Below, one piece after another: positions 1-13,700 of a stretch of 64,000 bases of DNA. Origin of the DNA: Polytrichum commune (taxonomy: Eukaryota; Streptophyta; Polytrichopsida; Polytrichales; Polytrichaceae); assembly GCA_950295325.1 (NCBI GenBank), contig OX485803.1, positions 14,942,001-15,006,000 of the forward strand. Reading direction: 5' to 3'. A program made the translations under genes and the position numbers. Each line of letters opens with the position of its first letter. Within the stretch, counting starts at the first letter, position 1. Under the pieces are notes generated by a model. The model did not search any database. It saw only the letters and a list, made by a program, of their open reading frames with translations, and was not told where the DNA came from.

Positions 1-2118
1 CATCTTGTACAAAACCCTAACTTCACTTGCTTCACTTGGCACTCATATATTAAGGCTACTGCCCATGGCAACGTTTTGTTGTATACTTTGAACTTAGTGT
101 TAAGCATATTCTAAGCATATCCATAACATTCTATGGCAGACTACCAACCTTTCACCTCAAAACTATAGTAAGAATGATGGGTCTTAAATGGTTACTTGTT
201 TCTGTGTAGACCAGTTCCCCTAGGATACGAAACACGTGAACGGTATGAGATTGTTAGCAAATCCAAATCATGGCCATGGCTGTGTTCCACATCATTTTTG
301 GAGTTCGTATGAACATCTTATTCATCATCAAAGTGACAATTCTCGTGCCCATTCTTTGGTCATATCGTAGGTCGGTCCCACTTAATTATGTTGACTATTG
401 AACTTAGAAAGATTATCTTGTTTTGAGCATGTAACACAACATTAGTCAACTATATGGGTCAGTTCCATGATCCTGGAATATGTCAATAATACTATGTGGG
501 CCCCTCAAACAAACTGGGATTATACGTTGACTATTCAATTCAATCACTTCGCCAAGGTGGACATGGATTTGGTGTTCCGGGAACCCAACTCCACTTTGCT
601 CGTTATCATGAAACTCCCTCGCAAATTGGTGGGTAACAAGGTTGGGAGGTTTGGAGGTTTGGAGGACATGATTCAAATCTTCCCACCCACATACTTGTGC
701 CTAAAATACGGAAATGCCATTTTCGCATGCACGCGCACAATTATGTTCAGTTTCTAAATTCCTTAATTTTGTGCACCTTTATGAAACAATGAAATAATGA
801 TTCTAATACATCATAACACTAAAATTGAATGAGGTAATTGGCATGTTGGTATACCCAAGGTGACTGTTGGGTACCTCATCTAAGACGAATGCCTTGAGCA
901 TGTCGTCATAGATAGCTATAGCTCGTCATGAAAGACATTACAACAATGGTTGGATTTCATGATCATCAACTTTTCTTATTATTTGAGTCAGCTAAAAGGG
1001 CTTGACCCGTGATGGGAGCCATTTAAAACTATTGGGACCATGATCGTTGGAGATGTGTGGAAGATTATGGGTTTGTCAACTACTCCACCAAATTTAAGAA
1101 AGACCTCATCATCAACACAATGCCAAGCCTCTCACATGCCGCAGAAAAATGACAAGGTTATCTTTCCTAATAACTACGTATTTTATAGGTCTCAATTATT
1201 TGGATCCTCTCCACTCTAGGAAAGAGGTAGCCTTCATGTGGTCCATCCGGCATCATGCTACAACGGTTAATGAATGGCGTGCTCAGACATCACCTCCACC
1301 ACTATCTCAAGCAATGCATCTTTTGCTTTGTTAATGCTAATGAATCCATGAAACACAAGTTATGGGATTGCATCCATGCTTGGAGGTTGGCTACCTTCAT
1401 TATGCATTAACTTAGTAGAGTGCAAACTAGAGACTATGACAACCTTCATTGGTAACGTGTTTTGTTCATGGAGAAGGCACATATGAAGTTGGATTTCCAT
1501 TTGGCATCTCCTCCACAGTATTACTCTCTCGACCTTATGGATTGAAAGGAATGACAAGGTGTTCAACCAAGTTCATGACACGAAACTAAAGTTAAACTCC
1601 TCATATGGTATGAAGTTATCATGTATGCCAAGTAGGCGTGGCGAGGGTTATCAAATGTGTGAAGATTAGCCTTTTCTCAGCAAAGGCACTCCTCCATAAT
1701 TTTGATCAAACTTGGAGAGCTAGAGGGTATTGTGCAAATGCAACAACTTGAAGACTTTTTTGAATTGGAATCTTCATTGACAATATTTTGTCCTTCCTTT
1801 TCTCTTGGCGGTTTGGGGTTGTCCTTCGGGGTGGTTGTAGGTGTGTCACTGGCTGATGGTTTGGGGGTTGTCCATCATAGTGGTTCTAGACGTGACACTA
1901 GTTGACAGTTTGGTGGGTTGTCCATGGTTGGGTTCAGTTCATTAGTTACTTTCTATGTGGTGGTATGATGCACTCGAAGTGCCTCCCCTAAAAGTGGGCA
2001 TGCTTTCTTGGTTCTTTAATCCATTTGGCATGGGCTTGTTGACCTTCTATTCAGCAGACGCACCATTAAATAAAGAAATGAAAAACAATGCTTTAAGATA
2101 TTATGTAAGTTTAAAGTA
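1..2118. other. AT-rich intergenic repeat-derived sequence
   Basis: No gene is supported. The only open frames are short, lack recognisable motifs and have no conserved neighbours. Positions about 170-280 resemble 12110-12460 (the same run of a fill-in sequence with 'ggatacgaaacacg' versus 'ggatatgaaacatg'), so at least part is an old dispersed repeat. Confidence 0.5.
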
Positions 2119-2473
2119 CTACATTGAATATTGTATTTAATGTCATACGATCCATTATATAATTGTGGTAACTTTTTGAACGACATTTCTTATCAATAAG
2201 TTTACAAATCTTGTCATCCCAACTTACTTTTAGTTCATCCACTTTTGTTATATTATGCATCCTAACATTTATGTAATGAAATATTGTCATGAATAATTAA
2301 AAATTGGATAGAAAATCGCTTAGTAAGTGACAATAATTGCCACATTGTAAATTTATGATGCCCAAAAACTCACAAGGAATGAAAAGTAAAGTTAGGTTTA
2401 CACTACACGGGTGGTTTACAATGAGTGTTGCATAAGGCAAGTAGAATTGGTGACACTAAATACACCATTTAGT
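2119..2473. mobile_element. small TIR element, family D, degraded copy
   Basis: Degraded copy of the element at 19855-20232. The left end reads ctacattgaatattgtattt and the right end, inverted, reads actaaatggtgtatttagtg; the better copy has ctacactaaatatgatattt. The internal parts also agree, for example 'gaaatattgtcatg.ataattaaa' and 'ttgtaaat.tatgatgccc'. It has no coding capacity. It looks like a MITE whose TIRs have drifted. Confidence 0.55.
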
Positions 2474-2570
2474 TTGAAGTAATAGGAATCAAAGTCACTT
2501 TGTGATCATTTTTGCAAAGAGTATAAATGTGCATTGAAGCTTAAATGCTACCAAGGTAGATGGATATTAA

Positions 2571-3160
2571 GGGTTGTTTAGAATATGGATCATGAAGTCA
2601 TCCCTTGCTCCTCTAAAATATGTGATTGGCCGTTGAACTAGTCTAGGACCAGTTCAATTTACATCAAGAAAAAAAAATGTAAGTGTGACCATGGAACTTG
2701 AGGTCCCCAAAAGGATTATTTTTAAGCCTACATTATCCACTGTCATGTTCCAACAGTTATTACAGTGGGACATGCAAAAGAGGTTTTCTTGCTACAAATT
2801 TCAAGGGACCATGACAAAGAAATGTTGTTTTAAATATTTTTAATAATAAACAAAATTCCCAAGTGTTTCCATAGTTACGAGGAAAGGAGGGACAAAGAAG
2901 GGGTGAAGAAGGGGAGAAGGTCAAACATGAAGAAAATTCTCAAAATTGCCCTTTTCGGACATATATTAAAAAAATCAACACATCCACTTTTTGATGCACG
3001 ATCACTTTTCTTGGTCCACGTTTGGTTTACACCTAGTTGGGGGGGGGGCAAAGGCTTTCAAAATGCATTTTTAAGAAATTGGACCATGGAAGTGTGATCA
3101 TGGGAAAAAAAATGTCCTCTGATATGGAACAACTTCGTGGTCCACGATGTAAACAACCCC
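2571..3160. mobile_element. MITE family B, diverged copy
   Basis: The ends are inverted repeats (gggttgtttagaatatggat against ggggttgtttacatcgtgga). The body matches the well preserved copy at 23664-24146, including the sub-terminal 'atcatgaagtc.tccc' and 'gtgaccatggaacttgaggt'. It is flanked by TAA on the left and TTAA on the right. It is non-coding. The TAA flank and G-rich TIR suggest a PIF/Harbinger (Tourist-like) non-autonomous element. Confidence 0.65.
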
Positions 3161-3191
3161 TTAAGTGGCTCGTTTTCTCAACCAGACCCCT

Positions 3192-3520
3192 ATATTATTT
3201 TTAATGATGTGTGGTTCAGTGAGGATCAATAGCAAACATCATAAAGACACGTGTTTAAAAAGAGATTGAACTGCGTCTTCAAATATTATTCACTACTCTA
3301 CACTCAAAAGTGACCACAATTTGGGAGCACCTATGTACCAAGTTTAGGAATCAACAAACATGCACTTCCGATAACCATACCTAAGTAAGGGGAGATATGA
3401 ATTTCAATCCAAATTTTGCAGATGTTCCATTATAGATTTGCTAATAATGCAACACGAGTTTGGTTGTGTAAATATAATCGGTAGAAGTTGGAGAGCATGA
3501 AAAATGAACCAAATAACACC
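3192..3520. repeat. dispersed direct repeat, copy 1
   Basis: About 330 bp are clearly related, in the same orientation, to 12848-13155. Shared blocks include 'gtgtggtt.ggtgaggatca', 'cataaagacac', 'ttgctaat' and 'ggtagaagttggaga.catg'. A further diverged part lies at 25240-25330. No terminal structure is visible. It overlaps a 164-codon reverse-strand open frame that I do not regard as a gene. Confidence 0.55.
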
Positions 3521-3886
3521 CACAAACCTTAACTCAAGCTGAGCCCTGGAGTCCCTTCTCTTTTGATACTTGGTTCCCTTTTCAAGCCAATGTTGACAAG
3601 TGGCCACAAGCCACAAGCCGCTTTTGCATGCACCACAATGTTCAAAATGGCTGAATTGTACAAGGACGGGATTTTTTAAATCTTCCGGATTTAAGGAAAA
3701 AGCATGCTTAATTTTTGTATCCGTGTTTTGTATCAAAAGAATCCCCTCCCCCTTTGATGGTATGTTCTTCATATAAAATGATTTCGTTGACAAAGAGAAC
3801 GTACATAGGACCCTTTCATTTACCCCAAGAAAAGCGTTGGAGAGGAGACACAAGAAAGTCCCACCCAAAGACCGATTTGGGTGAAC

Positions 3887-3963
3887 CAACCCATACACTC
3901 GTTCCTTGTTGGATGCCTAAACCCTTGCCTCCAAGGAACGAGTGTACGGGTTGGTTCGCCCCA
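3887..3963. repeat. short hairpin (26-bp arms)
   Basis: 'aaccaacccatacactcgtt' is followed after about 24 bases by its inverted copy (aacgagtgtacgggttggtt), with one mismatch. The arms and loop recur in diverged form at 27270-27345, so this is part of a dispersed repeat and not a terminator. Confidence 0.6.
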
Positions 3964-4004
3964 GCCCACAAAGACCTGCCACTATCTACATAACTTAACT
4001 AAGT

Positions 4005-4351
4005 AGTTCTATTAGTGTGGGTAGAAAATTAGCGTGAAAATGATTAGCATGGGACCCACTAATTTTTTGGTCGAGGTGGAATGAACGTAGGTCCAGAACC
4101 CCATGTCTTCCCTTTAGTCGTCACGAAGACTTCTAGCCAACATATTGATTAGTAGTTCCAAGACAAAAGCAACATGAAATCTTAATAAATTGTCCACATT
4201 AAGTTCAGAAAATCAATGGAGGTGGCCCGCACTGATTTTCTACTTGAAGTTTAGCGTGGGTTGAAAATTAATCAGGTCCACATTAATGCTCGTTATGAGG
4301 ATTAGTGTAGGTTTCAGAGAATATTATTGTGTGGCCCACAATAATAGGACT
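4005..4351. mobile_element. MITE family E, copy 1
   Basis: The terminal inverted repeats are agttctattagtgtgggtag against agtcctattattgtgggcca. A second copy lies at 22212-22562 and shares internal blocks such as 'gtcttcacgaagact', itself an inverted repeat, and 'gcggcccgcac'. It is about 350 bp and non-coding. I could not define a convincing target duplication. Confidence 0.6.
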
Positions 4352-5198
4352 ATTTGATGTAGTTTGGACATGTGTCATCCCGGTCTGTTATACATGTGCA
4401 TATGAAGTAATCACTAAGTGTTGGAGGAGGTTGATTTGAAAATAGGAAGGCCATAAAATAAGGGTTAATTGAGGAAAAATGTTTTTTTATTATAAAAAAG
4501 ATGGATGCAAGGAAAACATGAAAGAACACATTTAGAAATCCATTAAAATCATCAAATACATTAGTTTCCCTTTTGTGTGCGTGTGTAGTGTGCATTGTGG
4601 ACACCGTGATGTACATCGTGTGCTTCATGATGTGCCATGGAAAGCTCATCAATTGCTATTTTTATTAGAGGACCATACACGTGTGCCTTATAAAATGATT
4701 GATTGTCTTTAACATGTCCATTCTATTCTAAGTCCAAGTAATACCTCGCCCATGTATTCCTATTCTTAGCTTGTGTGGAAAAAATTGGCTTAAAATAATA
4801 TGATGAGTAACAACCTTGATTTATTTTGAGGTCCCTGCTTGAGAACTCCAATTTATAGTCCCTGGATGTCAATGATCATATGAACTGAATATAGTATGTG
4901 GTCTGGAAGCTATATTAAGGACACTTTTGCGTCACTAACTAACCACTCTTCAAGAATGAAACCCCTTCCAATTTGATAATCAAGCAATTGGGACCAGTTG
5001 GGCACCATGTCACTAAGGCATTATGAATGGAGAGTGTGTGGTTGTGGGCAGACCACATCCAAGTCATTCATTCACAGAGCCCCATCTTATGGTCTACGAA
5101 ATTGCTCGGGCAACCCATAAAACAATTCTGATGGATGAAATATTGGCGGATGAAAAATCAATGTTTGCAAGATGAAGGGGTTGATTGTTCATCCCGTC
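4352..5198. other. intergenic, nothing supported
   Basis: AT-rich sequence with no coding pattern, RNA gene or clear repeat recognised by eye. Confidence 0.4.
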
Positions 5199-5337
5199 GT
5201 ATGTGAGCATTTGTGTGAGGTTTTGAATGTTTCGAGAGGGTTCCCTAAGTTGCCAATGGAGTCTCTCCAAGGGGCTCCATTGGGAACTTAGGAAACCCTC
5301 TCAAAACCTTCAAAATCCCACACAAATGCTCTCATAC
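5199..5337. repeat. long near-perfect hairpin (63-bp arms, 13-nt loop)
   Basis: The left arm 5199-5261 and right arm 5275-5337 pair without gaps, with about eight mismatches, around a 13-base loop. Either strand would fold into a single long stem, as plant MIRNA precursors or young foldback MITEs do. There is no evidence here for transcription or for a specific mature small RNA. Confidence 0.7.
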
Positions 5338-8300
5338 AACTGGTTACATTTCATTTCATTTCAAGGTTATTCATCAAAAGGGATTTGGAGTTGATGGCTA
5401 GTACCCTTGGTTTTATCTTTCAGAAGAAAGAGGTAGGAGTTTAACCCCCCCCCCCATTGGCATCATTTCTTCCGCAAGTCCTTTTAATGAAGGACTCGGT
5501 TTGAAATTTTTCATTCAAGATTCGTGAGTAGATGAAGGTGGATATTTCGTCCAACATGGAGTTTAACAAGCTCTACCCGAGGGGAAGAGAAGCCAGAAGT
5601 TGGGGCAGCATAGGAGTCATTAGATTTGTGATATCAAAATCGACAACCGAGATCTTCCTAGCCCCCAACCACATAGGAGGCGTCAAAGCGCCGCAGTGTT
5701 GTGGATTGGACACCCACGCATGTGATGTTAAGAGCTCTAGAAGTGTAGTCTCATTTGTTTTATAAGAGAGAGAATCGCATGAGTCAAGAATTTCCTTAGA
5801 GATCTTGGGGAAGTGTCTCCCCTTGGCAAATGTCCATTGGTAATAGTAGAACCCATCCCTCAAACGGGGTCACCCATTTCTGGTTTCTTAGTGCCAGTTC
5901 ACACATCGTCCCAAGTCTTAAGTCCTAAGTAACTTGAGGTCAATCCATGCAATCTCAACCATTGAGAGCATGGAAGTTGGGACTTACCACTTCACATAGG
6001 GTCCCAAGTCCCAACATGGAGGCTTGCTAACACCCTCTCCGCACGACAATGAGCTCATGGCTTGACTTCTAAACTCCGCACAAAACAAGCCTTACATTAA
6101 TTAACCCTTATTTGTACTGGTTTCTAACTGTTACTGGTTACTTGTGACTATAGTGTCTACTCTCGAAAGGGAGAAGTAGTTCTTTACTTCTATTCCTATG
6201 TCCCGTGGACATAGGTCTAGGGGTGGACTGAACAGACACTCCATTCACATCGGTCCCCCTCCCGGGGTTGAAGTTTCTCCTCTCCCTTGCTAACGCAAGT
6301 GGACTTGGGACCCCATAAGAATTGGCCATTAGAGCATCTCCACTAGCACTTGCAACGGCAACACACACAAAAAATAAAATTTAATGGAGATGTGGTGGCC
6401 GGGTTGACCACCGGGCCGCTTCAAACTTGATGACCCAACAACTTTGCCAAGCAATTAAGTCCTTGAGGATGGACATACTACAAGATTCTTAAACCCATGA
6501 GGAGTTGTGTTAGTTGAAACTTGTGTTTCAAGGTTGCAAATTGAGTACATATATAGCTTGAAGATGACCTCTTGAAGACAATCGGAGGTGAAGCTTGTGT
6601 GTGGTTAACCCATGTGAGCCTATGTGACCATTTTACGGTCGCAATGATTTTTTGTTGCCTATTTTCACTTAGTTGGTTAGGTTATCTCAAAGAGGGGTTT
6701 GTGGGGGGGGGGGGGGGGGGATCTCTTCACCAACATGCACCCTACAATTTGCCCGTGTTAGGTTCATTAGAGTATATTTCATTTGCCCACATGACTCTTA
6801 TTTAGGTATGCTTAAGTACGTACACCAATTTCCAAGCCCCAATAGAACTAATGGTGAAGCCATAGACCAAATTTGGAGAAAAACAATTATGTTTAAAACA
6901 CTTCGGTCATTTGTGACTTTTTTTGGTTCAAATTAAAATTTTAAACCAAGCTATAGATGTACAAAATGTTGAAAATTGGAATCAACTTATTGGTGTCCAA
7001 GAGTTTCGATTGTTTAGTGTAGCACGAACCTTGGCGCCCTATCTATTGTGTTCGTTCATAATAGTAGTTGGGTTCCAAGAATTGCCATATCCCCCAACTA
7101 TTACCAAAAAAAATTCTCTTTGAATATCTTCATGAATTTGCAACACTTGTAGAACAACACCATCTTGATATGATGGAAAGTTGTTGGAGGTCGATCTTGA
7201 CAACACCTCGACCTTTGCATGCCTCCCTCCCATGGTGGGCCAAGGGTGCACTCACTAGGCACCACACACAACCCAATGCAAGTGTGGAAAAGGGTATTGT
7301 TTGAGACATTAATGTATAAAATATATAGAAAGGGGGCATTCCTTTTTTTATTATACTACATCCGTTGCCTACAAATAAAGGGTCGTTGTAAATTTCAAAG
7401 AAAGGCATATATATACAAAATGGGGTCCTAAATTTTAAAATTGCTTTTGGCAATATATGTGCTTACCTTACAACTTTATTGATCACACGTAGGTAAATCT
7501 ATATGCTATCATTTTCCTAGCGTTAATGATGTATGTTGCAAGGTTAAATTATCAAGATTTGCAACATATAGATGACAAATCCTTAAAAATACTCTCATTT
7601 GAAAGTGAAGTAAGTTGCACCTTGCAACCATAATGAAGACTCATTTTTTTTTTTCATGAAGCATATTATGTGTACATACTTGAAGAAATGATCACATTAG
7701 ACTAAAAACCTTAGTATAAATGCACGAGTTTGTTATCTAGGGTACCATTAGTACGTATGTCTTTGATTTCTTTTTTTTAAATATCACATATAGGGGTTTT
7801 TATTTCAGAGTCACCCGCACACGTCATTTAGAATAGCAACCCATGGTCATCAATCATTATGTGAAATAGAGCAAGAAGAATAATGTTTTTGATTGGGCAA
7901 ATACATGGCTAGTGAAGATTGGCATCATCAACTCTTGAGATGAGGTATTTGCATTCAAAGATGTTGATTTCCCACTCCTACAACATGAGGGTAGTATCTC
8001 CACATCAAATGTTGAGAATTGCCTTCTTAAACATCCTTTAAGTCGAGTCCTGCACCCGACTTCCGATCAATTCAGACAACCACCCCACACATGTTACTTC
8101 AAAACAACTTATTGCAATCCAAACGCACTTAGTGCATAGCAAATGGAAGAGTGTTGTTGCGTCATCTGGATTATGGTGATCCCATACCTGATATAAGGTG
8201 CCATAATGACCTTTGTACTTGACAAAAATTAGATCTACCATGTACCCATCAGCAATATCCCATGACGTACTTGCAAGCCACTTGCTTCAACTATACCAAG

Positions 8301-9053
8301 ATGTGCTCCAAATTCACGGTGAGGAGAGAACGCCAATGGGTATACTAAGAACACACATATCATGTATTTATGTATATATGCAAGGTTGTGTACTTGGCAA
8401 ACACCTTCATATAGGCGGACTAAACTCTACACTGCAACAAGGTCATGTATATTTATAGTTTTTCATTGTTATTCAAGATATATAGTCAATATTACATAAT
8501 TAATATGTGATGTTTGTACATTATTGATAATATTTGTTGATGGAATTTCAATATATTTTTATGATAATTGTAATTGTGGTGTTTTCAAGGCCTAAGTACC
8601 AATGAGCTATGGTAATATAAGGCTATCAAATTCTAGATTTATGGAAGGTTGGTTACATGGTAATAGGATTCATTTCCCAAATCGAATGACCCCTTGTGTT
8701 CATTTATAGCCATAATATTTGATGGTATTTTTTCTTGAAATAGGAAGATATCTCTCATGTTATTGCTTACTACCCACTTGCTAGCTTCCCCCCAGGATGG
8801 ATGGGCCAAGCTAGGCTTGCATAGACTGATCCAATAGTTAGGGTGATGGGTTCAGGAGCAAACCTTGCTTCAAATCCTAAAATTGTGTGAAAATTTTGGA
8901 ATTGAAACATGATGTCTTCAACATTGAAAATGAGGTTCTGACATGATACAAGCTAACAAGCTCTTATAGAAAAAGTCTCTCGTAGAGGCACCGAACTCAT
9001 AGTTCGGTCCTTCTTTCCTCTTTAAAGGACTTTACGGATAGCTCTACTTTGTA
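5338..9053. other. AT-rich intergenic sequence with a repeat and poly-G tract
   Basis: No gene is supported. 6130-6262 is an inverted, diverged copy of 52548-52676 (shared 'actatagtgtc', 'gaacagacact.cattcac'). 6702-6720 is an interrupted-looking run of G. The rest shows no recognisable coding or RNA pattern. Confidence 0.45.
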
Positions 9054-9535
9054 AGGGATGATGTTAAACCTCTCTGCATGAGCTTTTTAGGGGGAGGTGA
9101 ATAGGGGCTGAGGTAGCCCCCCCCCCTCAAAAAAAATCAAGATCTTATGAACTGACCAAGATTATAAAATATAATCACAAAAGTTATAACCTCAATGCTA
9201 ATGAGGATTTTGTAATGTTCTTGACTTCCAAGTTAATTACATGTTTTATTGACGGTTTCACTTCAAGGATGAAATCTTGCTTATTTACTAAGTGGAAGTG
9301 CACATAATATATCGGATTTTGGACCTTGAAGGTGAAGTGCATTCAACATGGGAATTGTGGACAAACAAACTTCAAGAATGCAAGGGTAATTTTGTTTCCA
9401 AAGTCGGGCGGGGCAAGCAACAACTTTCAGTCGGGTTTATAAAATCTTTTTTTTGGGGGGGGGGGGGGGGGGAGTTGCCTTGGCCCCTATCCTCCACCCC
9501 CTAAAAAGCTTGTAGGGGGAGGTTTAACGTCCCCT
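9054..9535. mobile_element. foldback element with poly-C and poly-G inner ends
   Basis: The ends form an inverted repeat of about 75 bp. The left end includes 'gttaaacctc', 'agctttttagggggaggtga' and 'ataggggc', then a C run at about 9118. The right end, inverted, has the same blocks next to a long G run at about 9457-9472. About 480 bp and non-coding. The homopolymer runs are complementary, so they would pair in a hairpin. Confidence 0.6.
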
Positions 9536-10139
9536 CTCTGTATGTGGCAAACATCATGCAAATGCCAACAATAGGGCTCCAATACAAACTAAGTTCATGC
9601 ACCCACTTTGAATAAGATGTCTTTGTCTCTATTTATGCAATTTTGCAATGTTGAACACAACCAATGGCTTGTAGTTCTTTAGGAATTTTGGATGTTGGAT
9701 TGAATTGGGAATTGTCCCATTTGATTAGCAATCAAGATTCACACAAATTGTCATTTCAAGTATGAAACTCATAGCTGATGAGATGCAAAACTCATAAGCG
9801 ACCAAAGGTCTCTTTCCCTCTCCTTGCACGATCATATAGATAAAAGCTCTCCCAATTGTATTAACTATTACAATTATGTATTTATAACACACCTTCCAAT
9901 CTCATCCTAACATGTGTATTTTTGGGGTCCATTCACAACAATATACCACTTAAAGTTAGGCCCGCATATCATACACGCCATGTCTCTATTCAAAAATTGG
10001 AGGCAGGTCACTAACTTGCTCCAAAGCCGTTACATTCCACATATAGATGCACACAATGCACAAACTATTCTCACAAGTCCCATAAATAGAAGAAAAAAGT
10101 ATGGAGGACCGCATGGCGTGTGAAAGGTAGGTGGACTAA
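9536..10139. other. intergenic with fragments of a dispersed repeat
   Basis: 9755-9830 resembles 25095-25150 ('tgtcatttcaagt', 'gagatgcaaaa'), so it is part of a dispersed repeat. No gene is supported. Confidence 0.4.
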
Positions 10140-10720
10140 GGGTGAGTTTCCATGTAGGCCGCTCGCCCACCAAATTTTAATGTGGATAAGGACAAAATCC
10201 GTCCAAATGTAGAGGGAATTTAGTGGGGTAGGCTTCATATGTGCCAACTACCGAAATATGATACTTGTTGTCACACACTATTTTGAATAACCTAACGTTA
10301 TATCTATTTGTTGTATATCTCATATTTTACCAACAAGGGTGAATTTGGTAGTTTGGACATTATAGAACATGAACATTTTTGCTTGGTGAAGAAATGACAT
10401 CAATAATAAAAAAATTAGCATTGTGTAAATCCAGATAGTAAGTGACACCAAATATCATACATCTTCTCAAATTCAAGCCCACCTACTAATCTTCCCCTCC
10501 TTCTAAAACCAACCTTCAAAACCTTCGTGACTGGCACTTCTAGGTTACAGATTCTTCAATGAGTGCATGAAAGTCTAGTGGCCCATGTCCACCACCCTCC
10601 ACATTCTAGCGGACCCCTAGAATATGGTTGGATGGCGGCTTGCGCTTGAGAACATGCGAACACCTCCAACCCATTTTTTCTAGAACCTAGTGGACGAGCG
10701 GCCTACATGGAAACTTACCC
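10140..10720. mobile_element. MITE family C with nested family D element
   Basis: The TIRs are gggtgagtttccatgtaggc against gggtaagtttccatgtaggc, flanked on both sides by TAA (10137-10139 and 10721-10723), a PIF/Harbinger-type signature. Positions about 10250-10462 carry a family-D-like element ('atgatacttgttgtcac' ... 'gtgacaccaaatatcat'). The same nesting is seen at 19585-20250 in inverted order. It is non-coding, about 581 bp. Confidence 0.7.
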
Positions 10721-13700
10721 TAAACTACCTCCTGTAGCTTCAAGCAATTTCCACATTGTTACTTTTAGGATGTTTAAGGGGATTGTGGATGTGGAGAGTG
10801 AATGGCTATGGAGAGGGAATGGCTACATATTCGTGGTGTCTAACATCCATTGCGAAGGTGAAAACATGATGAATTCTATTATAATATGTAAATGCATGTT
10901 TTAATAATAGCTGACTCCGGAAATAGGGTCATAGACCCCAAATTATTCTAGTGGTATCAAATTGAAATGAATCAACCCTCGATCTTGTAGGGGAGTTTTT
11001 CTTTCACTAGGGCCCCTTCATCCATGATGGATGAGTATAGACACCATAAATCCCAACCCAAGAGGGACTTATCTTATACGAGCATACCTCTCATACATCC
11101 AACATAAAAACTTGACCCCCTACAAGTTTGTCGCCAATTCATCCCAAATGATGTCGAGCACACTGATTTGGGCTCTTTAAAATTGATTCTGGTGTCAAAT
11201 CAACTTTAGAAAGTAAGTTGCATACTATTTCATGTATGAATGAGAGGTATATGATATATGATATTTCCCTCTCCTCTGTTTCACATCACAACACCTATTA
11301 CCAAAAGAGGCAATAAAACAGACCCCCTAAATGTTTGTGGTTGATTCATCCCAATTCAAATTCGTACTAATTTGAGGTTACGACCATGATTCAGGGGTGA
11401 ATATGGATAGTGATGATGAAGTTGTTGATCATTAGTGTAACCTAGCATACTCCTGAAAATAGAGTAAGTGACACTATTACGCATGTGACACTAAACACCA
11501 TAAACGGTGTAAAGGTTGAGGACATGTTGGTTTGTTTAAATCTAAAATCTCTCATTGGTGGCAAAAGTCAAGACCATCCCACATTACTCTACATTAGAGC
11601 TTGAGGGCCTAAGTGACCAAAGAGGTTTGAATGGATGAAAAACTACACATATTTTTACATGAATTTACCAATTCATGTCTACATATATTTCAATTTAAGC
11701 TACCTCAAGAGATGGATCTAACACAAAACCTGGAGATCTAACACGTAAAGGCCTATCACAACATTTCAATTTTCCATGGTCCAGCCTTCGAATGAGTTTC
11801 AAGGACCCTCACGAGCTCATGGTCATGTCCACTTGGTAATGTAGCCCTTAGGTACATATTGTGAATCTATAGAATTGATAGATGGTTGCATGGCCAAGTC
11901 ATGGTGGATGGATGGATGGGGGGGGTAGGTGTGAAGTTAGGGCTTGGATAAGGCTAGAGGAGTCACGAGTCATGTATTGCCGATCCCAAAAGGTTTGTGA
12001 CAAGTGGAAAAGGTTCGTGTCTTGGTCTTTGAGCCGGGTCCCCACCAATCGTAACCTAAGGAGAAAACCAAGTCATCTATATTCTAATAGACGAATGACT
12101 TCTTATAAGGTGGATGGGTCTTGAATGGTTGCTTGTTTTTTTTTTCCCAACTAGCCCACTTTAGTGTCCCGGGAGATTTTTGAGCATAATCGGTCAAGTT
12201 CCTAGTGTTTCCAAGTCCAATCGGTTACATGTTGACATCTTTTAGGTTTCCTTTATTAATTTGAGGGATATTCTCTACACTCCTTTAAAACGATCGGTCA
12301 TTTTTATGAAGTTTTGAACTTCAACCGGTTATTTCTCAAACTCGATTGGCTCATTTGTAACTAGCGGTCAGTTCTCCCATTCATTGGTCCACATTCTCCT
12401 AGGATATGAAACATGCGGCTAGTATGAGATGGTTAGCAAATTCAAATGGAGGCCATAGCCAATTACCTCATAAATTTTAGAGTTCATGTGAATGTCTTAT
12501 TCATTACCAACGTGAAGATTTTTGTGCCCATTAATTGATCATATAGGCCTCCTTAATCATGTCAACCATTGAGCCTGGAATGGTTAGCCTATCATAGTCC
12601 AATTTTTTAAAAACAAATGTCTTGTTGGTGTTTGTTCTCAAATGCACACATAACAACCTGCCACTCAAATATGGGTGTCCAAATTACTGTTGGGTTGGAT
12701 TTAGGGGCGTCTACCTTAGTGGTATCAAAATGAATCAACATTGCAGACAATGAATAATGGTGCACTTCCATGTGGAGTACAAGGGCCAACATATGAGAGG
12801 GTAAGGTATGCGGGTGTCATTTGGTTACTTTTGAATCGGAGATCTATATTTGATTGGTGTGTGGTTAGGTGAGGATCAAAAAACAAACACATAAAGACAC
12901 AAGTTTGAAAGAGGTTGGACTATAAAACCAACTTTTATTAACTACTCCACACTCAACAATGAATGCACTTGGGAGGACCTATGTGTTTGGTCAAGGAATC
13001 CACAAACTTGCACTTCCAATAACCAAAACTAAGTCAAGGGATGTTAAATTTTCAATCCGATTTTTTTTCCGCTAGTGCTACATTGTAGATTTGCTAATCC
13101 TACACTAGTGTTGTTGTGTAGTTGGTAGAAGTTGGAGAACATGAAAAGTAAAATAAATTATGCCTGTATACCTTAGAATTGCCTTGTTGTCCAACATGCA
13201 AGTTTGGAATGTGACCTTCCTCACACTTACCCATGTTGAATGTTGAATGATTGGATGAATTGAACTTTATACCTTGAGATGCTAGAAACATGAAAACAAT
13301 CCAAAAATCATGAAAACTTTGGGCAAGGTTAGAATATTAAGATCATTAAACCTTTGAAAAGAAGACATTGTAAAATACAACATTGTCGGGTCCACACCAA
13401 CATGCTTAAGGAAATCAAGTTTTCGCCACTCAAATGAGAGTTGATTTATGGGTTTTGGAAAAGAGAGGGAGTCAAGTACCCTTACTCGAAATTCAACTAA
13501 CCGTTACAATTTGTTGGTCATTTTTTAATGGGAAGATTTAGCGTACACTTCCATGTGGAGGTCCCCTAGTGGTTTGCCATCTAGTGGTTACCACTAACTT
13601 TGCCGTCACATCGAAGTGTGTCCTTAGTCTAGTGGGATCGAATTGTGATGAATTAACTATAAAGCTATGTAGGTGGGGGAGGGGAGGACTCAAAGTGAGA

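Noticed and set aside
3404..3898. 164-codon open frame on the minus strand
   Set aside because: Overlaps a dispersed repeat and a hairpin; no recognisable motif.
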